From JBCCBV01 sp039033855 (GTDB lineage Bacteria; Planctomycetota; Phycisphaerae; Phycisphaerales; Phycisphaeraceae), in NCBI GenBank assembly GCA_039033855.1, contig JBCCBV010000017.1, positions 16,088 through 80,087 on the forward strand: 64,000 nucleotides of DNA, given 5' to 3'. Below are positions 39,656-47,864 of the stretch, piece by piece. Made by a program: the position numbers and the translations under genes. Positions within the stretch are counted from its first letter, which is position 1. Every line of letters starts with the position of its first letter. The notes under the pieces are model-generated. The model was given only the letters and a program-made list of their open reading frames with translations, did no database searches and was not told the DNA's origin.

Positions 39656-40510
39656 TCAACGGCGGTGCGCGGCGGCTAGGCCCGGGGCGTTGCGCAGCGG
39701 CACGGCGTCGAGCTGCAAGTCGTACCGGCAGGCGCCGTCGTACACCTCGACCTTGAGCAGGTATTCGGTTTCGCCGTCGAGAATCAGCAGGAGCGCTTCG
39801 TGGCCCAGGTCATTGAACAAGTCCTGGTCGGAACGGGCTTCGGCGTTGTTCAGGTCGTCGGGCTTGTACACGCTGAGCACCAGGTCGGCGTGGTCGGCCC
39901 GGGCGATGACGCCCAGGTAACCCTTGGGGCCGACCGGGACGCGATACCAATCGGCTTTGTCGCCCCGGTCGGCGTCGAGCTCGCGCTTGATGGTTCGGCC
40001 GAGTTCGAGCGCTTCCGCGTCGGGAATACCGCCGTCCGGATCGACGGGGCGGGTGATTTCCATGGGCACGAAGCTGGCGACCAGCCGGTAGTCGACGCGG
40101 TCGTTTCCGAAGTCCGACAGCGTGACCCGGTAGGCGCCGGCTTCGGTCAGGCCGGCCGCCACGCGCTCGGCGGTGGCCATGCCGCCGATGTCGGAATCCG
40201 AATGGCCGTCCTGGAGCGCCACGCCTTGGGCGGTGGCGACATCGAGCGTGAAGTCGCCTTCGCCTGCGCCGCCTTCGACCGCGACAAACAGCATGCCCGG
40301 CTCGGGCGCCTCGAACCGGAACTGACGCTCGCGCTCGCCCCCGGCGAAGCGTCCGTCGATCGGCTGGCCGAGCGTCAGCGCCTCGCCCGCATCCTCCACC
40401 GCGGCGTCGGCCACGACTTGGGCGTCTTCCGGCTGGGCCTGCACGGTTTCGACCACGCCGACGACGACTCCGGCCAGCAGCGCAACAACAAGAACCGGGG
40501 CGGCGAGCAT
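39656..40510 (-). CDS. Secreted protein with two PPC-like domains
   Basis: 284 residues from ATG 40510, which starts a clean signal peptide (MLAAPVLVVALLAGVVVGV). A GTG at 40546 is the alternative. Two beta-rich segments, about 50-155 (REFRF-type core, then GAYRVTLSDFGNDRVDYRLVA) and 175-275 (DKADWYRVPVGPKGYLGVI, then EYLLKVEVYDGACRYDL), resemble tandem bacterial pre-peptidase C-terminal (PPC) domains. There is no catalytic domain, so it may be a binding protein at the cell surface. It lies 67 bp after the GNAT gene on the same strand. Confidence 0.75.
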   Translation of the reverse strand: MLAAPVLVVALLAGVVVGVVETVQAQPEDAQVVADAAVEDAGEALTLGQPIDGRFAGGERERQFRFEAPEPGMLFVAVEGGAGEGDFTLDVATAQGVALQDGHSDSDIGGMATAERVAAGLTEAGAYRVTLSDFGNDRVDYRLVASFVPMEITRPVDPDGGIPDAEALELGRTIKRELDADRGDKADWYRVPVGPKGYLGVIARADHADLVLSVYKPDDLNNAEARSDQDLFNDLGHEALLLILDGETEYLLKVEVYDGACRYDLQLDAVPLRNAPGLAAAHRR

Positions 40511-40577
40511 GGCGGGTTTCCACGGAGGGGGGTGGGCGGCGTTCACCGGCCCATTAGGCGGCGTTGCCGACGCGGGG

Positions 40578-41150
40578 TCAATAGCCGGGTCCGCCCAGGT
40601 CGATTTCGCCCGCGGGCCAAGGGCCTTTGGCGGGGTAGACCATGACCCAGTCGTCCACGAACGGGTTGACGCCGGGGTCTTCGCCCCGGGCGGTGGCGGT
40701 GGAATCGATAAAGCGGTTGTCGACGATGCGGGCGTCGAGTTTTTCGTAGAACGGCCGGGCCTCGCCGGTCTGGAACAGGCAGAAGGGGGCTTCGCCGGCG
40801 TCGATGCGGTCGAAGACGCAGCGGACCACCCTGGCGCCGTAGCCCTTGCCGCGACGGTCGGGGTGCGTGCCCACGCCGGCCAGGGTGAGCACGTCCATCG
40901 GGCCTTGCGTGGTCTGGATCGTGCGGACAAACGAATAGCCGCAGGCCACGATGTGCTGGTCTTCGCGCAGCAGGTACTCGACGATGCCCCGTCGGCGGTG
41001 CGGGTCGGCCCAGGCCTTGGTGTGATAGATGATCTGCTCGCGCACCGAACGGTCGCGGTCGTAGGCTTTGAGGTGCAGCTCGACGAGCTCGCGCAGCGCT
41101 TCGGTGGAGAGCTGGTCGGGGTGGATCGACTCGATGGAGACCTCGGGCAT
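40578..41150 (-). CDS. GNAT-family N-acetyltransferase
   Basis: 190 residues. The acetyl-CoA-binding motif GVGTHPDRRGKGYGARVVRCVFD (about 90-110) is near-ideal, preceded by the beta-strand MDVLTLAG and followed by CLFQTGEARPFYEKLDARIVDN. The substrate is unknown. The start is ATG 41150, with TACGCT 7 nt upstream and no ribosome-binding site; the ORF beyond it overlaps miaA's start and is rejected. miaA diverges 37 bp away. Confidence 0.9.
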   Translation of the reverse strand: MPEVSIESIHPDQLSTEALRELVELHLKAYDRDRSVREQIIYHTKAWADPHRRRGIVEYLLREDQHIVACGYSFVRTIQTTQGPMDVLTLAGVGTHPDRRGKGYGARVVRCVFDRIDAGEAPFCLFQTGEARPFYEKLDARIVDNRFIDSTATARGEDPGVNPFVDDWVMVYPAKGPWPAGEIDLGGPGY

Positions 41151-41157
41151 GGCGGGT

Positions 41158-41163
41158 AGCGTA
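41158..41163 (-). promoter_or_regulatory. Candidate -10 hexamer TACGCT before the GNAT gene
   Basis: Minus-strand TACGCT lies 7 nt before ATG 41150 in the 37 bp shared with divergent miaA, with no Shine-Dalgarno between. Confidence 0.4.
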
Positions 41164-41187
41164 TCGCCGGCAGCCCGAGATTCACGC

Positions 41188-42279
41188 ATGAACCAGTCTG
41201 CCTCTGTGCCTGATTCCGACCCCGCCTCAGACCGCGACCCGCGCACCCGCCCCGTGGTGCTGCTGGGCCCGACCGCGGGCGGCAAGAGCGAGCTCGCCAT
41301 CGGCCTGGCCGAGCGGCTCGACCCGCAGGGCGTGGTGATCGGCGCCGACTCGATGCAGGTCTACCGAGGCATGGACGTGGGCACGGCCAAGCCGTCGCTC
41401 AACGACCGCGCGCGGGCGCCGCACCGGCTGATCGACATCGCCGACACCACCGAGCGCTTCACCGTGCACGACGGGCTGGCCGCGGCCGACGCCGAGATCG
41501 TGCAAGCGCGGGCGCAGGGCCGGCGCCCGATTGTCGTGGGCGGGACCAACCTCTATCTCAAGGCGCTGCTCGAAGGGCTGTTCGAGGGTCCGGGGGTGGA
41601 CGAGGCCTACCGGGCGCAGCTCGAGACCCAGCCGCCGCAAGACCTGCACCGTCGGTTGGTTGAGTTGGACCCTGAGTCGGCGGCGCGCATCGAGCCGAAC
41701 GATCGCAGGCGGATCGTCCGCGCGCTCGAGGTGCATCACGCCACCGGCCGTCCGATCAGCGACTGGCAACGCCAATGGTCGGACGCGCGGGCGGGCTACC
41801 GCCACGACCCCATTTTGTTGGGGCTGCGCTGGCCGGTGGAGGCGATCAACCGCCGGATCAACCTGCGGGTCAAGGCGATGTGCTTCCCCGAGCGCGTCCC
41901 CCCGGAAATGGCCGCTGCGGTGTGTTGGACAGGATGCTCGCTTTTCGAAGAGGTCGAGCAACTGGTCGGCCAGGGCCGGCTCGGGCCGGATGCGCCCCAG
42001 GCGCGCGAGGCGCTGGGGTACAAGCAGGTGCTCGCCTGGCGGGAAGCGACCGACCCCAAGTTGCGGTCCATCGACGATGTGGTCGAGCGGACCAAAGTGC
42101 TCACACGACGGTTCGCCAAGCAGCAGCGGACCTGGCTTCGGCGATTTCATGGGGCGATTTGGATCGACGAGCCCGACTTTGGCCAGGAACCTGGGGATGC
42201 CGAGCCCGCAGGGGGGGCGGAAAGACGCCTGCAGGCTGCGTTAGGCGCGATTTCGGCCGATTCGGACCTTGGTGGGTGA
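41188..42279 (+). CDS. miaA: tRNA dimethylallyltransferase
   Basis: 363 residues. It adds the isoprenyl group to A37 of tRNAs reading UNN codons. The P-loop GPTAGGKSELA is near residue 28, followed by GADSMQVYRGMDVGTAKP and VVGGTNLYLKALLEG. The C-terminal helical core contains AREALGYKQVL and RRFAKQQRTWLRRF. An insertion of about 16 residues (CFPERVPPEMAAAVCW, after RVKAM) interrupts a region that is short in E. coli MiaA. ATG 41188 is chosen; the 40 in-frame codons above it overlap the GNAT gene. The C-terminal 30 residues are Ala/Gly-rich. Confidence 0.94.
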   Translation: MNQSASVPDSDPASDRDPRTRPVVLLGPTAGGKSELAIGLAERLDPQGVVIGADSMQVYRGMDVGTAKPSLNDRARAPHRLIDIADTTERFTVHDGLAAADAEIVQARAQGRRPIVVGGTNLYLKALLEGLFEGPGVDEAYRAQLETQPPQDLHRRLVELDPESAARIEPNDRRRIVRALEVHHATGRPISDWQRQWSDARAGYRHDPILLGLRWPVEAINRRINLRVKAMCFPERVPPEMAAAVCWTGCSLFEEVEQLVGQGRLGPDAPQAREALGYKQVLAWREATDPKLRSIDDVVERTKVLTRRFAKQQRTWLRRFHGAIWIDEPDFGQEPGDAEPAGGAERRLQAALGAISADSDLGG

Positions 42280-42476
42280 CGGGAGGCCGACCGCGCTTTC
42301 GGGGCCGAAAACCGCGATTGGGAACAAGACCCACCGGGGTCCGGGTCAACCTTCGGGCTTGCCCCAGCCGATAGCCCGCGATATTGATCCTCCCCCGGGA
42401 CGCTGCCGAGCCCCGCCCGGACCCTCGCGCGTTTAAGAAGGAAGCCGGCCCGACCGGGCGCCCGGCCGAGACAGAC

Positions 42477-45188
42477 ATGGCCAAGAAGAAGTCCACCAAA
42501 AAGAAGGCCTCGACCCAAAAAGCGTCGACCAAGAAAGCCCCGTCCAAGAAGGCTTCGTCCTTCAAGCGGCCGGCGTTCTCCGCCAAGGCCGTCGAAGGCA
42601 AGCACCTGGTGATCGTCGAATCGCCCACCAAGGCCCGGACCATCAACCGGTACCTCGGCGACGACTACCACGTGATGGCCAGCGTGGGCCACGTACGCGA
42701 CCTGCCCCGCAGCGCGCCGAAGGGCGCCAAGCGGGCCGACCACCCCGTGCCGGGCGTCGACCTCGAGCACGACTTCGAGCCGACCTACGAGGTGCTGCCC
42801 GACTCCAAGCGCACCGTCACCGATTTGCGCAAGGCCGCCAAGGCCGCCGCCGACATCTGGTTCGCGACCGACCTCGACCGCGAGGGAGAGGCCATCGCCT
42901 GGCACCTGGCCCATGCGCTGGATATCCCGATCGATAACGCCAAGCGCGTCGTCTTCAACGCCATCACGAAAGACGAGATCACCCGGGCGTTCTCCAAGCC
43001 CCGCCCGATCGAAACCGAACGCGTCGACGCCCAGCAGGCCCGGCGGATCCTCGACCGCATCGTGGGTTATCAGGTTTCGCCGCTGCTGTGGAAGAAGGTC
43101 GCCGGCGGGCTTTCGGCAGGCCGTGTGCAATCGGTCGCCACCCGTCTGGTGGTCGAGCGCGAGCGCGAGATCCAGGCCTTCACCCCGGACGAATACTGGA
43201 AGCTGACCGCGCTGCTGACCCCCGAGCCCGACCAGGCGCCCGAACTGGGCGAGGCTTGGCGGAAATGGGCCAAGGTCGCCGACCCCGAGGCCGCGCCCCC
43301 CACGATCAAGGACCAGAACGCCTGGCTCAGCGAGCGCGGATTGGTGCGGGCCGAGCTGACCCACGTGGCCGGCAAGAAGTTCGAGGCGCTCACCCGCGAA
43401 GACGCCCAGGCCGTGGCCGAGTCGCTGGGCTTTGCCCTCGATCAGGCCATTGACACCCAAGACCCCAAGGCCAAGGGCCCGGCGAAGAACGTGGTGACGC
43501 TCGTCGGCGCCGTTGCTTCCGACCGCCCGAGCTACACCGTCAAGAGCATCGAGACCAAGCGGACACGCTCGCGCCCGTCTCCGCCGTTCATCACCAGCAC
43601 GCTCCAGCAGCAGGCGTCGACGCGCTTGGGCTTCAACCTCAAGCGCACGATGCGGGTGGCCCAGCAGCTCTACGAGGGCATCGACCTCAAGGGCGCACGT
43701 GGGCAGACCGGCCTGATCACCTACATGCGGACCGACTCGACGCACCTGTCGACCGAGGCCGTCGGCGCCGTGCGCGGCTGGATCGACAAAGAGCTCGGCA
43801 GCGAATACCTGCCCGAGAAGCCGAACTATTACAAGTCGTCCAACAAGTCGGCGCAGGAGGCCCACGAGGCCATCCGCCCTACTGACGCATCGATCGCGCC
43901 GTCTTCCATCAAGGGCGCCCTGACCGACGAGCAGTTCCGGCTGTACGACCTGGTCTGGCGGCGGTTCGTGTCGTGCCAGATGACCCCGGCCCAGTTCGAC
44001 GCGACGGCCGTCACCGTCGAGGCCGCCACCGAACGGGGCCCGGCCACGCTCCGTGCCACCGGGCGCGTGCTCGTGTTCGACGGCCACCTGCGGATCATGG
44101 GCATGCCCAAGTCCGACGACGCGCTGCTGCCCAAGCTCGAAGAAGGCCAGGACGTCGCGCCGATCCACCTCGACCCGTCGCAGCACTTCACCAGCCCGCC
44201 GGCCCGGTTTACCGAGGCGTCGCTCCAAAAGAAGCTGGAAGAAGAGGGCATCGGCCGGCCGAGCACCTACGCGGCGATCATTGGCACCATCCAGGATCGC
44301 AAGTACGTCGATCAGGTCACCCCGCGCGACAAACGCCTGCGGGCCACCGACCTGGGCGTGGTGGTGACCGACAAGCTGCTCGAAGCGTTCCCCGAAATCA
44401 TGGAGGTCGGCTACACCCGGCAGATGGAAGCCGACCTCGACGACATCGAAGGCCGACGCAAAGACTGGCGCGAGCTGCTGCACGAGTTCTACGGCCCGTT
44501 CAAGGCCAAGCTCGAGCAGGCCCACGAGTCGATGACCCACGCCAAAGCCGAGTTCGAGCCCGCGCCCCACAAGTGCCCGACCTGCGGCGCGGCCACGATG
44601 TACCGCTTCGGCAAGAACGGCAAGTTCCTCTCGTGCAGCACATACCCCGAGTGCAAGTACGCTGCGCCGATCGACCAAGAGGGCAACCCGCTCGAGCCCG
44701 AACTGACCGACATCGTCTGCCCGGAAGACGGCCAGCGCATGGTCCGCAAGACCGGGCGCTTCGGCCCGTTCCTGAGCTCGCAGAACTACCCCGAGGTCAA
44801 GTTCATCGCCAAGCTCGACCCCAAGACCGGCGGGGTCAAGCTGCCGACCCCCGCGCCCATGCCCAGCGAAGAGGTCTGCCCGAAGTGCGGCGACGAAACC
44901 GAGGCCACGCTCCTGGTGCGCGACTCCAAGCGCGGCCTGTGGCTGAGCTGCTCACGGTTCCCCAAGTGCCGTGGGCGCGTGGGCTTTGCGAAGCTCGAAG
45001 AGGACAAACAGCAAGAGATCGAGACCAAATGGAAGGCGTGGCTCAAAGAGAACCCGGTGCCCGAGCTGCGCACGTCCGACGGCGTGGTGCTGACCGAAGA
45101 CGGCTATCTGCCCGTGATCGCCGGCGAAGAGCCGGCCGGTGCGATCCAGGGCGACGACGATTTCGGCAGCGGGTCCGACGCGGCGTAG
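42477..45188 (+). CDS. topA: DNA topoisomerase I (type IA)
   Basis: 903 residues. It relaxes negative supercoils. A Lys/Ser-rich tail (1-30) comes first, then the Toprim domain (LVIVESPTKARTINRYLG, DLDREGEAIAWHL), the core with catalytic Tyr416 in TYMRTDST, and C-terminal zinc ribbons: one with HKCPTCGAATMYRFG and SCSTYPECKY, a degenerate one that keeps a single Cys (DIVCPEDGQRM) and a third with VCPKCGDETEA and SCSRFPKC. ATG 42477 begins the tail; 31 in-frame codons upstream are not coding in character. A 197 bp gap separates it from miaA. Confidence 0.95.
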   Translation: MAKKKSTKKKASTQKASTKKAPSKKASSFKRPAFSAKAVEGKHLVIVESPTKARTINRYLGDDYHVMASVGHVRDLPRSAPKGAKRADHPVPGVDLEHDFEPTYEVLPDSKRTVTDLRKAAKAAADIWFATDLDREGEAIAWHLAHALDIPIDNAKRVVFNAITKDEITRAFSKPRPIETERVDAQQARRILDRIVGYQVSPLLWKKVAGGLSAGRVQSVATRLVVEREREIQAFTPDEYWKLTALLTPEPDQAPELGEAWRKWAKVADPEAAPPTIKDQNAWLSERGLVRAELTHVAGKKFEALTREDAQAVAESLGFALDQAIDTQDPKAKGPAKNVVTLVGAVASDRPSYTVKSIETKRTRSRPSPPFITSTLQQQASTRLGFNLKRTMRVAQQLYEGIDLKGARGQTGLITYMRTDSTHLSTEAVGAVRGWIDKELGSEYLPEKPNYYKSSNKSAQEAHEAIRPTDASIAPSSIKGALTDEQFRLYDLVWRRFVSCQMTPAQFDATAVTVEAATERGPATLRATGRVLVFDGHLRIMGMPKSDDALLPKLEEGQDVAPIHLDPSQHFTSPPARFTEASLQKKLEEEGIGRPSTYAAIIGTIQDRKYVDQVTPRDKRLRATDLGVVVTDKLLEAFPEIMEVGYTRQMEADLDDIEGRRKDWRELLHEFYGPFKAKLEQAHESMTHAKAEFEPAPHKCPTCGAATMYRFGKNGKFLSCSTYPECKYAAPIDQEGNPLEPELTDIVCPEDGQRMVRKTGRFGPFLSSQNYPEVKFIAKLDPKTGGVKLPTPAPMPSEEVCPKCGDETEATLLVRDSKRGLWLSCSRFPKCRGRVGFAKLEEDKQQEIETKWKAWLKENPVPELRTSDGVVLTEDGYLPVIAGEEPAGAIQGDDDFGSGSDAA

Positions 45189-45271
45189 GCCGCGGCGGTC
45201 AATATCGAGTTTCAAGGGATGAGTGGCGCATCACGAGTGCGTGAGACGAGGCTCGACCTCCCCCGGAAGTT

Positions 45272-45372
45272 GGAGGGCGGCCTCTGACGGGTGCATGAAG
45301 CCATTGCAGAGGCATCTGGCCTGCGTCCGCGCATCAGTCGAAAGCCCCGCTTACTCACGTGCGCGGCTCGTG
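45272..45372 (+). repeat. Imperfect direct repeat, copy 1
   Basis: About 100 bp matching copy 2 at 45456; 55 of the first 62 bases are identical by my count. It starts GGAGGGCGGCCTCTGAC and ends GTGCGCGGCTCGT. Noncoding. Confidence 0.85.
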
Positions 45373-45455
45373 TTAGAGTTGCCGGCGTGCTGCGCATGCT
45401 GTGTGCCCGATGATTTACGCGCCACTACGACAGGAACACGAGGCCCGACCGTGAG

Positions 45456-45564
45456 GGAGGGCGGCCTCTGACAGGTGCGCGAAGCCATTGCAGAAGCATC
45501 CGGCCTGCATCCGCGCGCCCGTCCAAGGCCCCGCTTAGTTCCGGGGTGACGTGCGCGGCTCGTT
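45456..45564 (+). repeat. Imperfect direct repeat, copy 2
   Basis: Second copy of the repeat at 45272, 184 bp downstream in the same orientation, with a small insertion (TCCGGGGTG) near its end. Two copies only. Confidence 0.85.
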
Positions 45565-45587
45565 GGAAGCCCCAGTTTGGCCCGAAT

Positions 45588-45606
45588 CACGGGCGAGACG
45601 CCCGTG
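45588..45606. repeat. Perfect palindrome CACGGGCG-AGA-CGCCCGTG
   Basis: An eight-base-pair stem with a three-base loop, between the convergent ends of topA and asd. The shape is that of dispersed REP-like elements; it could act as a bidirectional transcription barrier, though no T-tract is present. Confidence 0.7.
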
Positions 45607-45624
45607 CCACCAGGGCAACGACCC

Positions 45625-46830
45625 TTAATGCCCCACCAACATCTCCGCGATCTGGATCGCGTTGAGTGCGGCGCCCTTGCGGATCTGGTCGCCGCAGCAG
45701 AACAGGTCGAGGCCGTGCCCGGCGGGCTGGGAGCGGTCTTCGCGCAGCCGGCCGACGAGCACGTCGTCTTTGCCCGACGCGTCGAGCGGCGTGGGGAAGC
45801 GGTTGCCCGTCCGGTCGTCGACGATCGACACCCCCGGGAACCCGGCGAGCAGCTCGCGGGCTTGGTCGGCCGAGAGCGGCTGGTCGAGCGTCAGGTTGAT
45901 CGACTCGGCGTGGGCGCGCATCACCGGGACGCGGATGCAGGTGGCGGAGATGCCGGTGTTTTCCTGCTCGTCGGCGGAGTCCCGCCCCGCCGAAGCGGGT
46001 CGGCCGGAAGCGGAGCGTCCAGGGAGCGGACGCGGCTTACCTTCCGGGGTTTTTTGATCGGCCCAGATCTTGTGGGTTTCGCGGACCATCTTGGTTTCTT
46101 CGGTGTTCAGGCCGTCGTCGCCGAGGTCGGAGTTGTGGCTGAACAGGTTGAAGGCGTAGGGCCGGCCGAAGATCTCTTGCGTCCACTGGTCGGCGGGCTT
46201 GCCGTCGAGGGCCTCGCGGGTCTGGGTTTCGAGCTCGGCCATGGCGGCGGCGCCGGCACCCGAGGCGGCCTGGTAGGTGGACACGACCATGCGGCGGACG
46301 CCCGCGGCGCGGTGGATGGCGGTCGTGGCCATCAGCGCGATGATCGTCGAGCAGTTCGGGTTCGCGATGATCGCCCCGGAAGCCCCCCCCCCGGAAGTTC
46401 CAGCGCCGAGCTTCACGTCGGCCATCGCTTCGGGGTTCACTTCGGGGACGACCAGCGGGCAGGCGGGGTCCATGCGGAAGGCCGAGGAGTTGTCGATGAC
46501 CACGGCGCCGGCTTGGGCGGCAATGGGGGCGAACTTTTTGCTGATCGAACCGCCAGCCGAGAACAGTGCGATATCGACGCCGTCGAACGCCTCGGCGGTC
46601 AGCTCTTCGACGGTGAGCTGCTGGCCGCCGAGATTGAGCTTCTTGCCGGCCGAGCGGGCCGACGCCAGCAGCTTGACGGTTGAATAGGGGAACGAACGCT
46701 CGGCGAGCAGTTCGAGCAGTTCTTGACCCACGGCGCCGGTGGCCCCGACGACGGCCACCGAAACGGTGCGGGCGGGCTTGCCGGCGGCGGGGGCGGGCGG
46801 CGAGGGGTTGGCATCGAGGGCGGAACTCAT
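45625..46830 (-). CDS. asd: Aspartate-semialdehyde dehydrogenase
   Basis: 401 residues, against 330-370 for the family. It reduces aspartyl phosphate to the semialdehyde for lysine, threonine, methionine and diaminopimelate. VAVVGATGAVGQELLELL is the NADP motif, Cys160 in IIANPNCSTI is the nucleophile and VSTYQAASGAG follows. Two in-frame insertions disturb conserved stretches: LGAGTSGGGAS just before the active site, and about 30 Arg/Pro/Ser-rich residues before GISATCIRVPV that carry palindromic DNA. ATG 46830 is preferred to TTG 46836. TAAACT lies 6 nt upstream. Confidence 0.94.
   Translation of the reverse strand: MSSALDANPSPPAPAAGKPARTVSVAVVGATGAVGQELLELLAERSFPYSTVKLLASARSAGKKLNLGGQQLTVEELTAEAFDGVDIALFSAGGSISKKFAPIAAQAGAVVIDNSSAFRMDPACPLVVPEVNPEAMADVKLGAGTSGGGASGAIIANPNCSTIIALMATTAIHRAAGVRRMVVSTYQAASGAGAAAMAELETQTREALDGKPADQWTQEIFGRPYAFNLFSHNSDLGDDGLNTEETKMVRETHKIWADQKTPEGKPRPLPGRSASGRPASAGRDSADEQENTGISATCIRVPVMRAHAESINLTLDQPLSADQARELLAGFPGVSIVDDRTGNRFPTPLDASGKDDVLVGRLREDRSQPAGHGLDLFCCGDQIRKGAALNAIQIAEMLVGH
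45986..46033. repeat. Palindromic insertion inside asd
   Basis: Two adjacent hairpins, CCCGC-CGAA-GCGGG (45986-45999) and GCGTCC-AGGGAGC-GGACGC (46015-46033), lie within codons that add about 30 residues to Asd at a position where the family has none. Confidence 0.65.
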
Positions 46831-46836
46831 GCCCAA

Positions 46837-46842
46837 AGTTTA
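46837..46842 (-). promoter_or_regulatory. Candidate -10 hexamer TAAACT before asd
   Basis: Minus-strand TAAACT sits 6 nt before ATG 46830 with no ribosome-binding site, as at several other genes of the window. Confidence 0.4.
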
Positions 46843-46876
46843 CGGGGCGTGGGCCCGGAAGCGAGCCGCGTTGTCG

Positions 46877-47779
46877 TTAGGCGAACCGGGCGACGAGTTC
46901 GTCGGGCAGGGTGGGCGTGGCCCCGGGCTGGCCGGCGACGAAGGCGCCCACGGCGTTGGCGGCGTTGGCGATGGCCTGGTCGTCCATCCGCAGGCACCGG
47001 CCGACGAGGATCGATGCGGCCACCGAGTCGCCGGCCCCCACCGCGTCGGCGTCCGGCGCGGGGTCGAACGGGGCTTTGACGCCGTCCACCTGACCCTGGC
47101 CCGTGATCAGCCGAGTGCCCTCGGCGCCGCGGGTGAGCGCCACGGTGGTCAACGCAAACTTGGCGAGCAGGTCGGCGGGCTCGGCCACGTCGAACAGGTC
47201 GGCCAGGACGCCGAACTCGTCCTGATTGAGCTTGACGGCGTTGGCCAGTTCCAGGCCGCGCTGGAGCAGGTTGCGGCTGTAGAAGTCCTGGCGGAGGTTC
47301 ACGTCGAACAGCTTGAAGGCGTGGCGGGCCGAGTCGACGAAGCGTTGGACGGTGCTGCGGGCCTGGGCGTCGCGCTGGGCCAGGCTGCCGAACACCAGGG
47401 CGTCGCACCGGCGGGAGAGGTCTTCGAGGTCCGGGTCCCACTGCAGGCGGTCCCAAGCGACGTCTTCGACGATCTCGTAGTCCGGCTCGCCATGGGTGGT
47501 GGTGACGTAGACCCGGCCGGTGGCCATGTCGGGGTCGAACTGGAGGTAGTCGGTGGGCATGCCGCGATCGACGAGGGCCTGGCGGGCCTCGGCGCCCAGG
47601 TCGTCGTCGCCTAAGCGGGCCACCACGACGCCCTGCACGCCGCGGGCGGCGCCGAGCGCGTGGGCGTGCACGGCCGCGTTGAGGGGGGCCCCGCCGAGCT
47701 TGCGCTCGGAGCCGAAGACGTCGAAAAGGGCTTCGCCAAGGCCCACGATGGTGAGGTTGCCAGACACGCGGCGTAGCAT
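46877..47779 (-). CDS. PfkB-family carbohydrate kinase (fructokinase-like)
   Basis: 300 residues. The PfkB pattern is complete: VGLGEALFDVFGSERKLGGAPLN at the N-terminus with the sugar-binding GGAP loop, and the C-terminal signature DADAVGAGDSVAASIL with the catalytic Asp and anion-hole glycines. The sugar cannot be fixed; fructokinase/ribokinase-type is the likely class. ATG 47779. It is followed by asd 46 bp downstream on the same strand and diverges from the PQQ-propeller gene across 85 bp. Confidence 0.9.
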   Translation of the reverse strand: MLRRVSGNLTIVGLGEALFDVFGSERKLGGAPLNAAVHAHALGAARGVQGVVVARLGDDDLGAEARQALVDRGMPTDYLQFDPDMATGRVYVTTTHGEPDYEIVEDVAWDRLQWDPDLEDLSRRCDALVFGSLAQRDAQARSTVQRFVDSARHAFKLFDVNLRQDFYSRNLLQRGLELANAVKLNQDEFGVLADLFDVAEPADLLAKFALTTVALTRGAEGTRLITGQGQVDGVKAPFDPAPDADAVGAGDSVAASILVGRCLRMDDQAIANAANAVGAFVAGQPGATPTLPDELVARFA

Positions 47780-47864
47780 AGAAAGATCGCTTGGCCCGCA
47801 GTTCGGCCGGGTTGGCGGGGCGGTTCCGCGAACCGGAAGCGGGCTCGGGGCGTCGGAGCGGGGT

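Larger units (their letters stand above)
45189..45624. other. 436 bp gap between topA and asd, built of repeats
   Basis: The two genes converge here. The gap contains two imperfect direct repeats (45272-45372 and 45456-45564) and a palindrome (45588-45606). Short ORFs encode similar peptides on the minus strand because of the repeats and have no coding support. Confidence 0.7.

Noticed and set aside
39656..41185. 509-codon version of the PPC-like protein
   Set aside because: Its first 225 codons are a shadow of the GNAT gene; the signal peptide starts at 40510.
42147..44678. 843-codon minus-strand ORF antisense to topA
   Set aside because: Antisense shadow; topA motifs and zinc ribbons settle the strand.
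45272..45564. CRISPR array
   Set aside because: Only two long, imperfect repeats with no regular spacers and no cas genes.
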